A stretch of DNA of 64,000 nucleotides, from positions 113,547-177,546 of the forward strand of contig JALHNT010000008.1 in assembly GCA_022843385.1 (NCBI GenBank), read 5' to 3'. The notes beneath the pieces are model-generated. The model was not told the origin of the DNA. It searched no databases and worked only from the letters and a program-made list of their open reading frames with translations. The translations under genes and the position numbers were made by a program. This DNA is from Anaerolineae bacterium (GTDB lineage: Bacteria; Chloroflexota; Anaerolineae; Aggregatilineales; Phototrophicaceae). The stretch's first letter is position 1, and the number at the start of each line of letters is the position of its first letter. Below, one piece after another: positions 34,233-42,303 of the stretch.

Positions 34233-34871
34233 TCACTTCGCAAGGCTCTCAGCACGGCGCAGGGCTGATTGCAAGCGCTGCTGTTGAATCGTCGTCGTCA
34301 GGTCACCGCGTGTCCGTTCCAGCACGCCCCGCACAATATCGGTCTGGCGGCGCAGCCCGCCGGTGATGGCATCAGGAAAATCGAACGTCACCAGTTGGTC
34401 ATAGATGTCGTCCATCCATTCCAGCAGGCGCTCAGCTTCGACAGTGTTGGCATCTTCCCGGCGAAGCGTATCCAGGATGAACCGGCGCAGTTCCGTCGCC
34501 GCCTCGGCCAGCCCGTTGAGATAGGTCGCCGGTTCCACCGCCAACTCCTCTACCGTCGGCAGCGCCCGCTCCCGGACGATGGCCTCGGTGCAGAAGGCTT
34601 CGACCACCTCTTTGAGCGCATCCTGAGTATAGCCGGTGTGATACAAATCGGGATAAGGCAGCACACCGGCCCGTAGTTCGCTCGCCCCGGTCTTCGCCAG
34701 CTTCAGCTTCTCTTCCGCCCGATCCCACTCGCGGCGGTGGATGGCGCGAATCGCCTCCGAGCAGTGACGGATCAGTTCACGCGAACGGTTGACGGCCTCA
34801 TCGCGCGCCGCATTCTTGCTGACCAGCGCCGCCCGTATCCCTTCACTGATGACGCTCAGATCACTGGGCAT
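34233..34871 (-). CDS. Translin family protein
   Basis: A 212-aa all-helical protein matching the translin/TRAX family. RDEAVNRSRELIRHCSEAIRAIHRRE near residue 20 is the typical N-terminal helix, followed by ELRAGVLPYPDLYHTGYTQDALKEVVEAFC and ILDTLRREDANTVEAERLLEWMDDIYDQLVTFDFPD. Eukaryotic translin binds RNA/DNA and with TRAX acts as an RNase; bacterial and archaeal members are poorly studied. The acidic residues are present, but nuclease activity cannot be judged. It follows the DUF3467 gene after 3 bases on the same strand, a likely operon. Confidence 0.88.
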   Translation of the reverse strand: MPSDLSVISEGIRAALVSKNAARDEAVNRSRELIRHCSEAIRAIHRREWDRAEEKLKLAKTGASELRAGVLPYPDLYHTGYTQDALKEVVEAFCTEAIVRERALPTVEELAVEPATYLNGLAEAATELRRFILDTLRREDANTVEAERLLEWMDDIYDQLVTFDFPDAITGGLRRQTDIVRGVLERTRGDLTTTIQQQRLQSALRRAESLAK

Positions 34872-34874
34872 CGC

Positions 34875-35258
34875 TCACTCCGTTCCCGGTTCAGCCGGTT
34901 TGTCGCCGTCCGGGCTTTCCGGCGGACGCAGGTTGCCAAACAGATGATCGGCCAGCGATGGCGCGCTGGGGGGAGGCAGCTTGATCTCGCCATTGATCTG
35001 CTCGAAGCGCGACAGGTTGGTGGTCAGCGCTTGTAGCAGCGCCTTGGCATTGGCCGGCGTCATCACGATCCGGGTCTGGACGCGGGCGCGCGGGTCGTTG
35101 GGCATGATCTGGACAAAATCCAGGATGATCTCGCTGTGCGTCTGGCTGATGACCGCGCCGTTGGAATAGATGGCCGTCAGGGCGGCCGGGAGTTCCAGTT
35201 GCAATTGGCGCCGGGGCTGTGCGGCAGGGGGTGGCGCGGGGTTGGGTGGTGGGAACAT
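34875..35258 (-). CDS. DUF3467 family protein
   Basis: A small protein matching DUF3467: IYSNGAVISQTHSEIILDFVQIMP then RVQTRIVMTPANAKALLQALTTNL is the diagnostic core. Members are uncharacterised and common in Chloroflexota, Cyanobacteria and archaea. The N-terminus is Pro-rich and the C-terminal 35 residues polar. The second ATG (35258) is preferred: GGAG lies 8 bases upstream of it, but only 2 bases from the first ATG (35264). It precedes the translin gene by 3 bases, implying a shared function. Confidence 0.88.
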   Translation of the reverse strand: MFPPPNPAPPPAAQPRRQLQLELPAALTAIYSNGAVISQTHSEIILDFVQIMPNDPRARVQTRIVMTPANAKALLQALTTNLSRFEQINGEIKLPPPSAPSLADHLFGNLRPPESPDGDKPAEPGTE

Positions 35259-35349
35259 GACCATTTCTCCAATCGATATGAATTGTCAAGGATACCGCAT
35301 CTGCCCCCATTGGTCGATATGGCCTGAACCCGGAGGGCGGCGGATTGGG

Positions 35350-35355
35350 TACAAT
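35350..35355 (+). promoter_or_regulatory. -10 element upstream of the aldo/keto reductase gene
   Basis: GGGTACAATAG contains a TACAAT -10 hexamer 38 bases before the ATG at 35394. No clear -35 hexamer. Confidence 0.35.
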
Positions 35356-35393
35356 AGAGTAGTTGCGCATCGATGAAAGATTGGGGTGAAACA

Positions 35394-36344
35394 ATGGAAA
35401 CACGCTTGTTGGGCAACTCGGACCTGCATATCACGCCTGTCGGCTTCGGAGCCTGGGCCATTGGGGGCAGCGGTTGGGAATACGGCTGGGGCGCTCAGGA
35501 TGATGATGAGTCAATCAGCGCTATCCACGCTGCCCTGGATCATGGCATCAACTGGATCGACACCGCTGCTATTTATGGACTGGGTCACTCGGAAGAAGTG
35601 GTCGCCCGCGCCCTGAAACACCGCCCCAGCCGCCCCTATGTTTTCACCAAGTGCGGCCTGTTGTGGGATGACAAGGGCACGGTGCTGAACAATTTGCAGC
35701 ACATCAGCCGCGAAATCGAAGACAGCCTGCGCCGCTTGCAGGTTGATGTGATCGATCTGTATCAGATTCACTGGCCGGTGCCGGACGAAGACATCGAAGC
35801 CGCCTGGGAAGTGATGGCGCGGCTGAAAGAATCGGGCAAAGTGCGCTGGATCGGCGTCTCCAACTTCAACGTCGATCAACTGAGCCGCGCCCAGGCCATT
35901 GCGCCCGTCACCTCCAATCAGCCGCCTTATTCGCTGGTGCGCCCGGAAGTCGAGGCCGAAATCCTGCCTCACTGCCAACAGCACAACATCGGCGTGATCG
36001 TCTATTCGCCGATGGGCGCGGGACTGCTGACCGGTGCGATGACGCTGGAGCGCTCGCGCAGCCTGCCCGCCGATGACTGGCGCAGCCGTGAAGAAGATTT
36101 CCGCGAGCCGCGTCTGGTTCGTCACCTGCAACTGGTTGATCTGCTCAAGGAGATCGGCAGCGCACACGGCCGCACCCCCGGCGAAGTCGCCATCGCCTGG
36201 ACGCTGCGCCATCCGGCAGTGACCGGCGCGATTGTTGGGGCGCGCAATGCCAAACAGATCGAGGGCATTACCGGTGCGCTGGAATTTCGCCTGAGCGCCG
36301 ACGAGATCAAGCGCATTGACCAGTTCGTCAAGGCCAATCCCTGA
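35394..36344 (+). CDS. Aldo/keto reductase
   Basis: A 316-aa NADPH-dependent carbonyl reductase with the AKR (beta/alpha)8 barrel. The catalytic tetrad is visible as Asp56 (WIDTAAIYG), Tyr61, Lys86 (VFTKCG) and His126 (YQIHWPVP). IGVSNFNVDQLSRA and the C-terminal GAIVGARNAKQIEG are family hallmarks for cofactor binding. The ATG at 35394 has GGGGTGA upstream. Substrate unknown; the family reduces sugars, aldehydes and ketones. Single gene, divergent from DUF3467, with a -10 TACAAT upstream. Confidence 0.95.
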   Translation: METRLLGNSDLHITPVGFGAWAIGGSGWEYGWGAQDDDESISAIHAALDHGINWIDTAAIYGLGHSEEVVARALKHRPSRPYVFTKCGLLWDDKGTVLNNLQHISREIEDSLRRLQVDVIDLYQIHWPVPDEDIEAAWEVMARLKESGKVRWIGVSNFNVDQLSRAQAIAPVTSNQPPYSLVRPEVEAEILPHCQQHNIGVIVYSPMGAGLLTGAMTLERSRSLPADDWRSREEDFREPRLVRHLQLVDLLKEIGSAHGRTPGEVAIAWTLRHPAVTGAIVGARNAKQIEGITGALEFRLSADEIKRIDQFVKANP

Positions 36345-36423
36345 GGGTGAGCCGCCCGGTCGGTTCAAAATCGTTACATTCGACACGTCTAAGAAATTAC
36401 GTTCTAAACTGGATTAAACAAAC

Positions 36424-36463
36424 CCTTTCGCCTATGCTGAATGCATAAGCGAAAGGTGTTTTT
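36424..36463 (+). promoter_or_regulatory. Hairpin with T tract that buries the DinB-gene ribosome-binding site
   Basis: CCTTTCGC (36424-36431) and TATGC pair with GCATA and GCGAAAGG (36449-36456), a 13-bp stem with one mismatch and a 5-base loop, followed by TGTTTTT and then the ATG at 36464. The AAAGG of the right arm is the only Shine-Dalgarno for that ATG. It may be the terminator of the aldo/keto reductase gene, or an attenuator/translation switch. Confidence 0.6.
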
Positions 36464-36973
36464 ATGACGCGCCCAACGACCAAAACCCAACTGCTGGAAG
36501 CCATGACGACGGAACGCCACCGATTGGAGTCGCTCTTACAAACCCTGACACCGGATCAGATGACTCAGGCGGGAGCCTGTGGCGAATGGTCGGTCAAGGA
36601 TGTGCTGGCGCATCTGCTGGCCTGGGAACACATGGTGGTCGGCTGGTATCAGGCCGGTGCGCGTGGCGAAACGGTCAAAACCCCGACGACTGATCTGAAG
36701 TGGAGCGAGACGCCGATCCTCAACCGGCGCATCTATGAGCGCTACAAAGATGTGCCGCTGAACGAGATACAGGCACAATTTGCCGCATCGTATGTCACGA
36801 CACGGACGGTGCTGGAGTCCATCCCGGAGGCTGAACTGGTCACGCCTCACACCTATGCCTGGACCAACACCAGCACCCTGCTCAGTTACTTCGTCTCCTG
36901 CACCGCCAGCCATTATCACTGGGCTTATGATGAAATCCGCAAGTGGCTCAAGGCGCTGCCCCGCGCTGTCTGA
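36464..36973 (+). CDS. DinB/ClbS (DfsB) family four-helix protein
   Basis: A 169-aa four-helix-bundle protein. Features are GEWSVKDVLAHLLAWEHMVVGWY (first metal-His region), PTTDLKWSETPILNRRIYERY, and the C-terminal ASHYHWAYDEIRKWL. It matches the ClbS/DfsB branch of the DinB superfamily; ClbS itself inactivates the genotoxin colibactin, but most relatives are uncharacterised and may be thiol-dependent transferases. The ATG at 36464 depends on an AAAGG that lies inside a stable hairpin. Confidence 0.9.
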   Translation: MTRPTTKTQLLEAMTTERHRLESLLQTLTPDQMTQAGACGEWSVKDVLAHLLAWEHMVVGWYQAGARGETVKTPTTDLKWSETPILNRRIYERYKDVPLNEIQAQFAASYVTTRTVLESIPEAELVTPHTYAWTNTSTLLSYFVSCTASHYHWAYDEIRKWLKALPRAV

Positions 36974-37125
36974 GGCCATCTGAGCGAGATAATCCCTGGG
37001 CCAGCCTCAATGGCCCAGGCGTACCTGTATACTGGAACCGCCCCGACAAGCATCCTCCCTGCCCGGCTTTCATCGCTATCACTCGAACCCATGACTCTAT
37101 TGTTGTTTTGCAATAACCCAGGCCG

Positions 37126-37134
37126 TGCTATACT
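37126..37134 (+). promoter_or_regulatory. Extended -10 element upstream of the STAND/TPR gene
   Basis: TGCTATACT is a near-consensus extended -10, 40 bases before the ATG at 37175. TTGCAA (37108-37113) is a candidate -35, but the spacer is only 15 bases. Confidence 0.45.
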
Positions 37135-37174
37135 TTTTCTAGATTCCGATGAATGTGACACAAGGGAAAGCGTA

Positions 37175-39823
37175 ATGGCTGAATTCACCTCGCATGAAGC
37201 TGCGGCTCATAAAGCTCAATCGCTGCCGGTGATGATGCAGCCCAAACCCATCGGGCGCGACCCGATCCTCGTTCAGGTTTACAACCAGTTGAAAGCCAAT
37301 CAGCCCATAGTGATCTATGGAGCGGCGGGGATGGGCAAGAGTGCGCTGGCGGCTACGCTGGCAAGCGCCTATACCGAACTGCCGGGTGGATCGCTGTGGT
37401 TGAATGTCGATAACCCCTCGCTGGAAGAACTGATTGTGCGGGTTGGGCGAGCCTATGGGGCGCTGGACATCGCTGCCAGCAGCAACCCGCTTGGCATGGT
37501 AGCGGCGGTCGCCAGCACCTTCAGCGCCAACCGTCCCCTCATTGTCCTCGATGGACGCCTTGAGGAACGCATTCTGGCCGATTTCATCAAACGCTGTGCG
37601 CCACAAATGCCGCTGCTGGTACTGAACAAGGAGCCGCTGCAAGGCGAGTGGACGACGCTGGAACTGGGCAAGCTGGATTTCGGTGGGGCGCTGGCGCTGC
37701 TTAAGCAGCACACCGAGCTGAACAGCACCGATGTGGAGCGAGACCTGGATGAACTGGCGAGCATCCTCGATTACAATCCTTTCGCTCTCACCATCGCAGC
37801 CGCCACCATCCGCTACGGCAAGATCAGCCCGGCGGAATACCTGAGTGAATTCGAGAAAATCCCCAGCAGCAGCGGTGCAACGCCTCAACTGCTCGCGCTG
37901 ACCATCGCCTATCGTCGCCTGAATAAAGCCCTGCAGGGCGTGATCCTGTTGCTGGGGGCGACCTTCGGCGCACCGGTCAGCTCGGAACTCCTCAGCACGA
38001 TGGCGAATGCGCCACAGGATACGGTTGAACAGGTCATGCAGTCGCTCGCCAACCAGCGCCTGATCGAACGCATCGAACGCTACGACTCGCCCTACTATCG
38101 GCTGCATGAGATTACTGCCGGCTTTGCCAGTACCCTGCTCAAATCACAGGGGCAGCTTGAGACGCTTCAGAGCAAAGTGCGCGACTCGCTGGTGGCCTAT
38201 ATCCGAAAATATGCGATCAACAGCCCTGCCGCGTATGACAAACTGGCCGGGTCGATGGATCTGGTCATGGCGGTGGCGCGCTGGTGTGCCGAGCAGGGGG
38301 ATCGTGAGCTGGTGACGCAACTGGTTGTCAGCCTGATGCAGTCTGGCGATTTCGTCAATGAGCGCGGCTATGTCTTCGAGCTGGTCAAGCTGCGCGAGAT
38401 GTCGTCCAGCTTCACCAAACCCTTCCCGGCCAATCAGGTTGCGGCGGCTGCGCCGGAAGATATGGAGCTTCAGGATATTGTCGAGACGGCTGCTGAACTC
38501 GATGAAGACGATGAAGACTTTGACGACGAGTTCGACGACGATGATGAAGTCTTCGATGAAGATGAACCATTTGATGATGAACTCGTCCAGGATCTCGACA
38601 AGGATATTGATGAAGTGGTGGCCTCGTCCAGCCGCGCGACGGCTGCTGCCAACACCGCCTCGCTGTGGCAAAAGGTCGAACAGGGCGAAACCAGCTCGCC
38701 CCGTTCGCTGCTGGATATTGATGACGACGATGATGACGATGAAATCGAAGCGCCCACCCAGGCCGCTTTGCCCTTACCCACAGCCGACGTTGCGCCGGAT
38801 GACATGACCGGGTTGCAAAACGCGCTGCGGCAGGCCAAACAGCAGAACGACTTCCAGCGCCAGGTCAGCCTGTTGGGCAAGATCGGTCAACTGGAAGCCA
38901 AACTCGGCCAGGACACCAACGCCATCAACACCTATACCGAAGCGTTGGACGTTTACGAGAATCTGGATGACCAGCCGGCCATCCTGGAAACGCTCGACAC
39001 GCTGGCGACGCTGATGGTCAAGACCGAGAACTCCAGCGCGGCGGTGCTGCACGCCACCCGCGGCATTCAACTGGCAAATACCCTGGGCGACAGTGAGACC
39101 AAAATGTTCCTGCTGATTGCACTGGCGGACGCCCGGCAGCAGTTGGGCGAAAGCCCCGAAGCTGTTAAATCCTATGGGCAGGCGTTGGAAATCGCGCGCG
39201 GCAGCGGCGATCAACAGAATGAGGGCTTGATCCTCTACAAGCTGGGTTATGCCCAACTCGACAACAACCAGCCGGATACCGCCGCTGAAACCTGGGAAAC
39301 CGCGCTAACGCTGTTCAAGACGCAGAAGAAGCGCGATTACGAAGGCCGAGTCCTGGGTGCGCTCGGCACCGCCTATGGTGAGCTAAGCCGCTGGGAAGAA
39401 GCCATTAACTTCCACACCTCAGCCCTCTACATCGCCCGCGAAGTCCGGGATCGCGAGGTCGAGGCGCTGGAACTGAGCAATCTGGGCTACGCTTCGGTGC
39501 AGGCCAACCAGCTCGGGCAGGCGCTGCTGCGCTATCGGCAGGCGCTGCATCTGGCCTATCAGGCCAACAATAAAGAGAATATCGTCAGCAACATCGTCGA
39601 TATTGTGCGGTTGCTGGCGGAAAGCCCCAAGCATCTGGGGATTGCCGACCTGCTGCTCAACGACGCCATCCCACTCGACCCCACCGATCGTGATGTGCTG
39701 AAGCTCAAGGAACGAGTCACCGGCGGCAAGATACAGGCCGTCGCCAATGAGACACCGCTCTTACCCGTCAGCGGCACCGCCAAAGATTATGCCGCCAACG
39801 CTTATCAATTGCTGGAACAGTAA
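37175..39823 (+). CDS. STAND NTPase with acidic linker and TPR repeats
   Basis: An 882-aa multidomain protein. Residues ~25-330 form a P-loop NTPase (Walker A GAAGMGKSA near 49; RPLIVLDG near 122), with the DYNPFALTIAAATI segment typical of NB-ARC-type modules and a winged-helix-like part. Residues ~440-525 are extremely acidic (runs of Asp/Glu). Residues ~545-815 hold about six TPR units (e.g. DTNAINTYTEALDVYENL, EAVKSYGQALEIARGSGD). This is the architecture of signal-transducing STAND proteins, where the repeats sense a ligand; no effector domain is seen at either end. The ATG at 37175 has AAGGGAAAG upstream. Confidence 0.9.
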   Translation: MAEFTSHEAAAHKAQSLPVMMQPKPIGRDPILVQVYNQLKANQPIVIYGAAGMGKSALAATLASAYTELPGGSLWLNVDNPSLEELIVRVGRAYGALDIAASSNPLGMVAAVASTFSANRPLIVLDGRLEERILADFIKRCAPQMPLLVLNKEPLQGEWTTLELGKLDFGGALALLKQHTELNSTDVERDLDELASILDYNPFALTIAAATIRYGKISPAEYLSEFEKIPSSSGATPQLLALTIAYRRLNKALQGVILLLGATFGAPVSSELLSTMANAPQDTVEQVMQSLANQRLIERIERYDSPYYRLHEITAGFASTLLKSQGQLETLQSKVRDSLVAYIRKYAINSPAAYDKLAGSMDLVMAVARWCAEQGDRELVTQLVVSLMQSGDFVNERGYVFELVKLREMSSSFTKPFPANQVAAAAPEDMELQDIVETAAELDEDDEDFDDEFDDDDEVFDEDEPFDDELVQDLDKDIDEVVASSSRATAAANTASLWQKVEQGETSSPRSLLDIDDDDDDDEIEAPTQAALPLPTADVAPDDMTGLQNALRQAKQQNDFQRQVSLLGKIGQLEAKLGQDTNAINTYTEALDVYENLDDQPAILETLDTLATLMVKTENSSAAVLHATRGIQLANTLGDSETKMFLLIALADARQQLGESPEAVKSYGQALEIARGSGDQQNEGLILYKLGYAQLDNNQPDTAAETWETALTLFKTQKKRDYEGRVLGALGTAYGELSRWEEAINFHTSALYIAREVRDREVEALELSNLGYASVQANQLGQALLRYRQALHLAYQANNKENIVSNIVDIVRLLAESPKHLGIADLLLNDAIPLDPTDRDVLKLKERVTGGKIQAVANETPLLPVSGTAKDYAANAYQLLEQ

Positions 39824-39919
39824 AATTAAAGGAACAACGCTGATGCGTTCTCCCCCAGTCTAATTTGTAACCCCCACAACCGCTGCTGAGAATTCGCAGC
39901 GCTGCATAACCGGTTGGTC

Positions 39920-39953
39920 AAGGCGAATTGCCCTGTGGGCATCTCGCCTTTTT
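39920..39953 (+). terminator. Rho-independent terminator after the STAND/TPR gene
   Basis: AAGGCGA and TCGCCTT form the outer stem, TGCCC and GGGCA the inner stem, followed by five T residues. It is about 100 bases after the stop and 36 bases before the MFS gene start. Confidence 0.75.
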
Positions 39954-39989
39954 GCATTTCTATTCAATTTCACCCAAGGACAAGGACAT

Positions 39990-41201
39990 ATGACCCCCTT
40001 TCTGCGCCGCCACCTGCTGCGTCTGTCGGGCTTCGTGTTGCTGCTGCTCGTCATCGAGTGGCTGGATGAGTTCGTCTATGGCACACGCGAAGCCGCCTGG
40101 CCGCTGGTGCGCGATGATCTGAACCTGAACTATGTCCAGATTGGCCTGCTGCTGACGGTGCCAATCTGGTTCGCCAACATCATCGAGCCAGTGCTGGGCA
40201 TCCTGGCCGATGTCTGGAAGCGGCGGGCACTCATCCTGGGCGGCGGCGTGTGTTTCACCCTCGGCCTGCTGCTGATGGGCAGCGCCGGAAACTTCTGGGT
40301 GCTGATGCTGGCGAATATGCTGCTGGCACCAGCCTCAGGCGCATTCGTCGCCCTGTCGCAGGCGACGCTGATGGATAGTGACCCGGAGCGCCATGAGCAG
40401 AATATGGCACGCTGGACGCTGGCCGGTTCAATCGGTCAAACCACTGGACCGCTGCTGCTGGGGTTGTTCGTGGCGCTGGGCTGGGGCTGGCGCGGGGCCT
40501 TCCTCATCATGGCGGTCATCGCGCTGATCGTGCTGCTGGTCGCCTGGCGCTTCAGCTTTCCCAATGGCTCCGGCACTGATGAGGACGAAGAGAGTGAGGC
40601 TGAACCGATCACCTTCCGTCAGGGTGTGCTCAATGCCTGGGCAGCACTCAAACGGCGCGAGGTGCTGCGCTGGCTGACACTGCTGACCTTCGCCGACCTG
40701 ATGCTGGATATTCTGCTGTCGTATCTGGCGCTGTACTTCGTCGATGTGGTGCGGGTGGATGAAAGCCAGGCCGGGATCGCCGTGTCGGTTTGGTTAGGGG
40801 TAGGGTTGATCGGTGATGTGTTGCTGATCCCGCTGCTGGAACGGGTGCGCGGGGTGAGTTATCTGCGCTTCAGTGCGGCGGCGCAGGTCGTCCTGTTCAG
40901 CGCGTTTCTGCTGGTCGAACCCTACTGGCTCAAGCTCGGCATCCTGGGGGTGATCGGGTTCTTCAATGCCGGCTGGTACTCGATCCTTCAGGCCAATCTG
41001 TATTCGGTCATGCCCGGACAAAGCGGCACGGTCCTCACCCTGCACAACATCTTCGGCTTCGCTGGCACCGCGCTGCCGCTCATCATCGGGCTGCTGGCGG
41101 AACAGTTCGGGCTGGGCAACGCCATGTGGTTCATCCTGCTGGGGCCGGTTGCCCTGCTGCTGGGACTGCCGCGCCGCTCACTTGACCGCGCCGGAGGTTA
41201 A
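39990..41201 (+). CDS. Major facilitator superfamily transporter
   Basis: A 403-aa integral membrane protein with 12 predicted helices in two halves separated by an acidic loop (GTDEDEESEAEP near residue 205). The loop between helices 2 and 3 has the MFS motif A-like ILADVWKRRALILGGG. The sequence gives no substrate; the overall look is that of drug- or sugar-type exporters. The ATG at 39990 follows CAAGGACAAGGACAT. Its last 24 bases overlap, tail to tail, the end of the ABC permease gene on the other strand. Confidence 0.92.
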   Translation: MTPFLRRHLLRLSGFVLLLLVIEWLDEFVYGTREAAWPLVRDDLNLNYVQIGLLLTVPIWFANIIEPVLGILADVWKRRALILGGGVCFTLGLLLMGSAGNFWVLMLANMLLAPASGAFVALSQATLMDSDPERHEQNMARWTLAGSIGQTTGPLLLGLFVALGWGWRGAFLIMAVIALIVLLVAWRFSFPNGSGTDEDEESEAEPITFRQGVLNAWAALKRREVLRWLTLLTFADLMLDILLSYLALYFVDVVRVDESQAGIAVSVWLGVGLIGDVLLIPLLERVRGVSYLRFSAAAQVVLFSAFLLVEPYWLKLGILGVIGFFNAGWYSILQANLYSVMPGQSGTVLTLHNIFGFAGTALPLIIGLLAEQFGLGNAMWFILLGPVALLLGLPRRSLDRAGG

Positions 41202-42023
41202 CCCCTGGATCAGCTGGCGCGAGAACAGGATGTACAGGATGACGACCGGCAGCGCCGCCATCGACAGCGAGGCCAGCACTGCGTTCCAGTCCTGCACATA
41301 TTGCCCTAGAAAGACCTGAGCGCCCAGCGTGACGGTCTTGTATTGCTCATTGTTGGCGATGATGAGGGGAAACCACAAATCATTCCAGATCGGGATCATA
41401 TTGAAGACCAGCACTGTGCCGATGGCAGGGCGCACCAGCGGCAGCATCATAGCATAAATGCGATACTCACTGGCTCCATCGACGCGGGCGGCATCCTTGA
41501 GATCACGCGGGATCTGGCGCATGAATTGGGAAAGGACGAACACCGCCAGTGGCAGGCCAGTGGCCGTATAGATCAGGATCAGGGCGATCAGTGGCTGACC
41601 GATCATGCCACTGCCGACAACCAACCTGAGGATGCTGACTGTGCCCAGGCGAATCGGGATCATGATGCCGACGGCGAGGTACAGCCCCATCAACGTGTTG
41701 CCGGGGAATTTGTATTCAGCCAGAGCGTGAGCCGCCATCGTCCCGGCGATGAAAATCAGGATCAGCGCGCCGACCGTTACGCCAATGCTATTGACATAAT
41801 AGCGCAGAATGTCCGCCCGCTCGAACACCGTTTCATAGCCAATCGGGTTGAAGGTTTCTGGAGTCGGCAGGGCATAGGGGGCGCGGAAGATCGCCCGCCG
41901 ATCCTTGAATGAGTTGATGACCACCAGCGCCACCGGGAAAAGCGCGATGAAGGTGTAGGTCAGCAGGATGAAATGAGCGGCAGCCAGTTGTAATGTTTGA
42001 CCGGGGCGCAGTCGGGCGAGCAT
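41178..42023 (-). CDS. Carbohydrate ABC transporter permease (MalG-like)
   Basis: A 281-aa inner-membrane permease with six helices. The cytoplasmic EAA loop that docks the ATPase is present as DAARVDGASEYRIYAMMLPLVRPA near residue 190, and FPVALVVINSFKDRRAIF at the start is typical of MalG/UgpE-type (CUT1) sugar importers. The start at 42023 (MLARLRPGQTL) is favoured by homology to short N-termini, though its ribosome-binding site is weak. The MalF-type partner, ATPase and binding protein that normally accompany it are not adjacent. Overlaps the MFS gene end by 24 bases. Confidence 0.92.
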   Translation of the reverse strand: MLARLRPGQTLQLAAAHFILLTYTFIALFPVALVVINSFKDRRAIFRAPYALPTPETFNPIGYETVFERADILRYYVNSIGVTVGALILIFIAGTMAAHALAEYKFPGNTLMGLYLAVGIMIPIRLGTVSILRLVVGSGMIGQPLIALILIYTATGLPLAVFVLSQFMRQIPRDLKDAARVDGASEYRIYAMMLPLVRPAIGTVLVFNMIPIWNDLWFPLIIANNEQYKTVTLGAQVFLGQYVQDWNAVLASLSMAALPVVILYILFSRQLIQGLTSGAVK

Positions 42024-42205
42024 AGGCGTTGTTCCAGTGTCAATAATCTGAGGGTAAGTATACCTGCCCTCATCAATCGCACAACTTGAAACCAAAACAC
42101 GCTATATTTGTCATCTGACCAACTGATGTGGTCAAACTGCACAGCCCGGTTCAGATGTCTGAGGAGTTAGCAGAGAGAATATCGGAATGAGGTTGAGCAT
42201 TATCT

Positions 42206-42239
42206 ACAAGTGACCCTTCATCTTTTTCGTGACACTTGT
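42206..42239. promoter_or_regulatory. Inverted repeat upstream of the BMP-family gene
   Basis: ACAAGTG (42206-42212) and CACTTGT (42233-42239) form a spaced palindrome just upstream of the promoter of the BMP gene. It may be an operator or an upstream hairpin; no regulator is assigned. Confidence 0.3.
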
Positions 42240-42242
42240 GGA

Positions 42243-42270
42243 TTGTCACCAGTCCATGACGCGGTACAGT
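42243..42270 (+). promoter_or_regulatory. Promoter of the BMP-family binding protein gene
   Basis: TTGTCA (42243-42248), a 16-base spacer and TACAGT (42265-42270), 33 bases before the ATG at 42304. Both hexamers match 5 of 6 and 4 of 6 consensus positions. Confidence 0.5.
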
Positions 42271-42303
42271 TGAGAAGAGTGATTTGCCAATTGGGAGGAA
42301 TGC

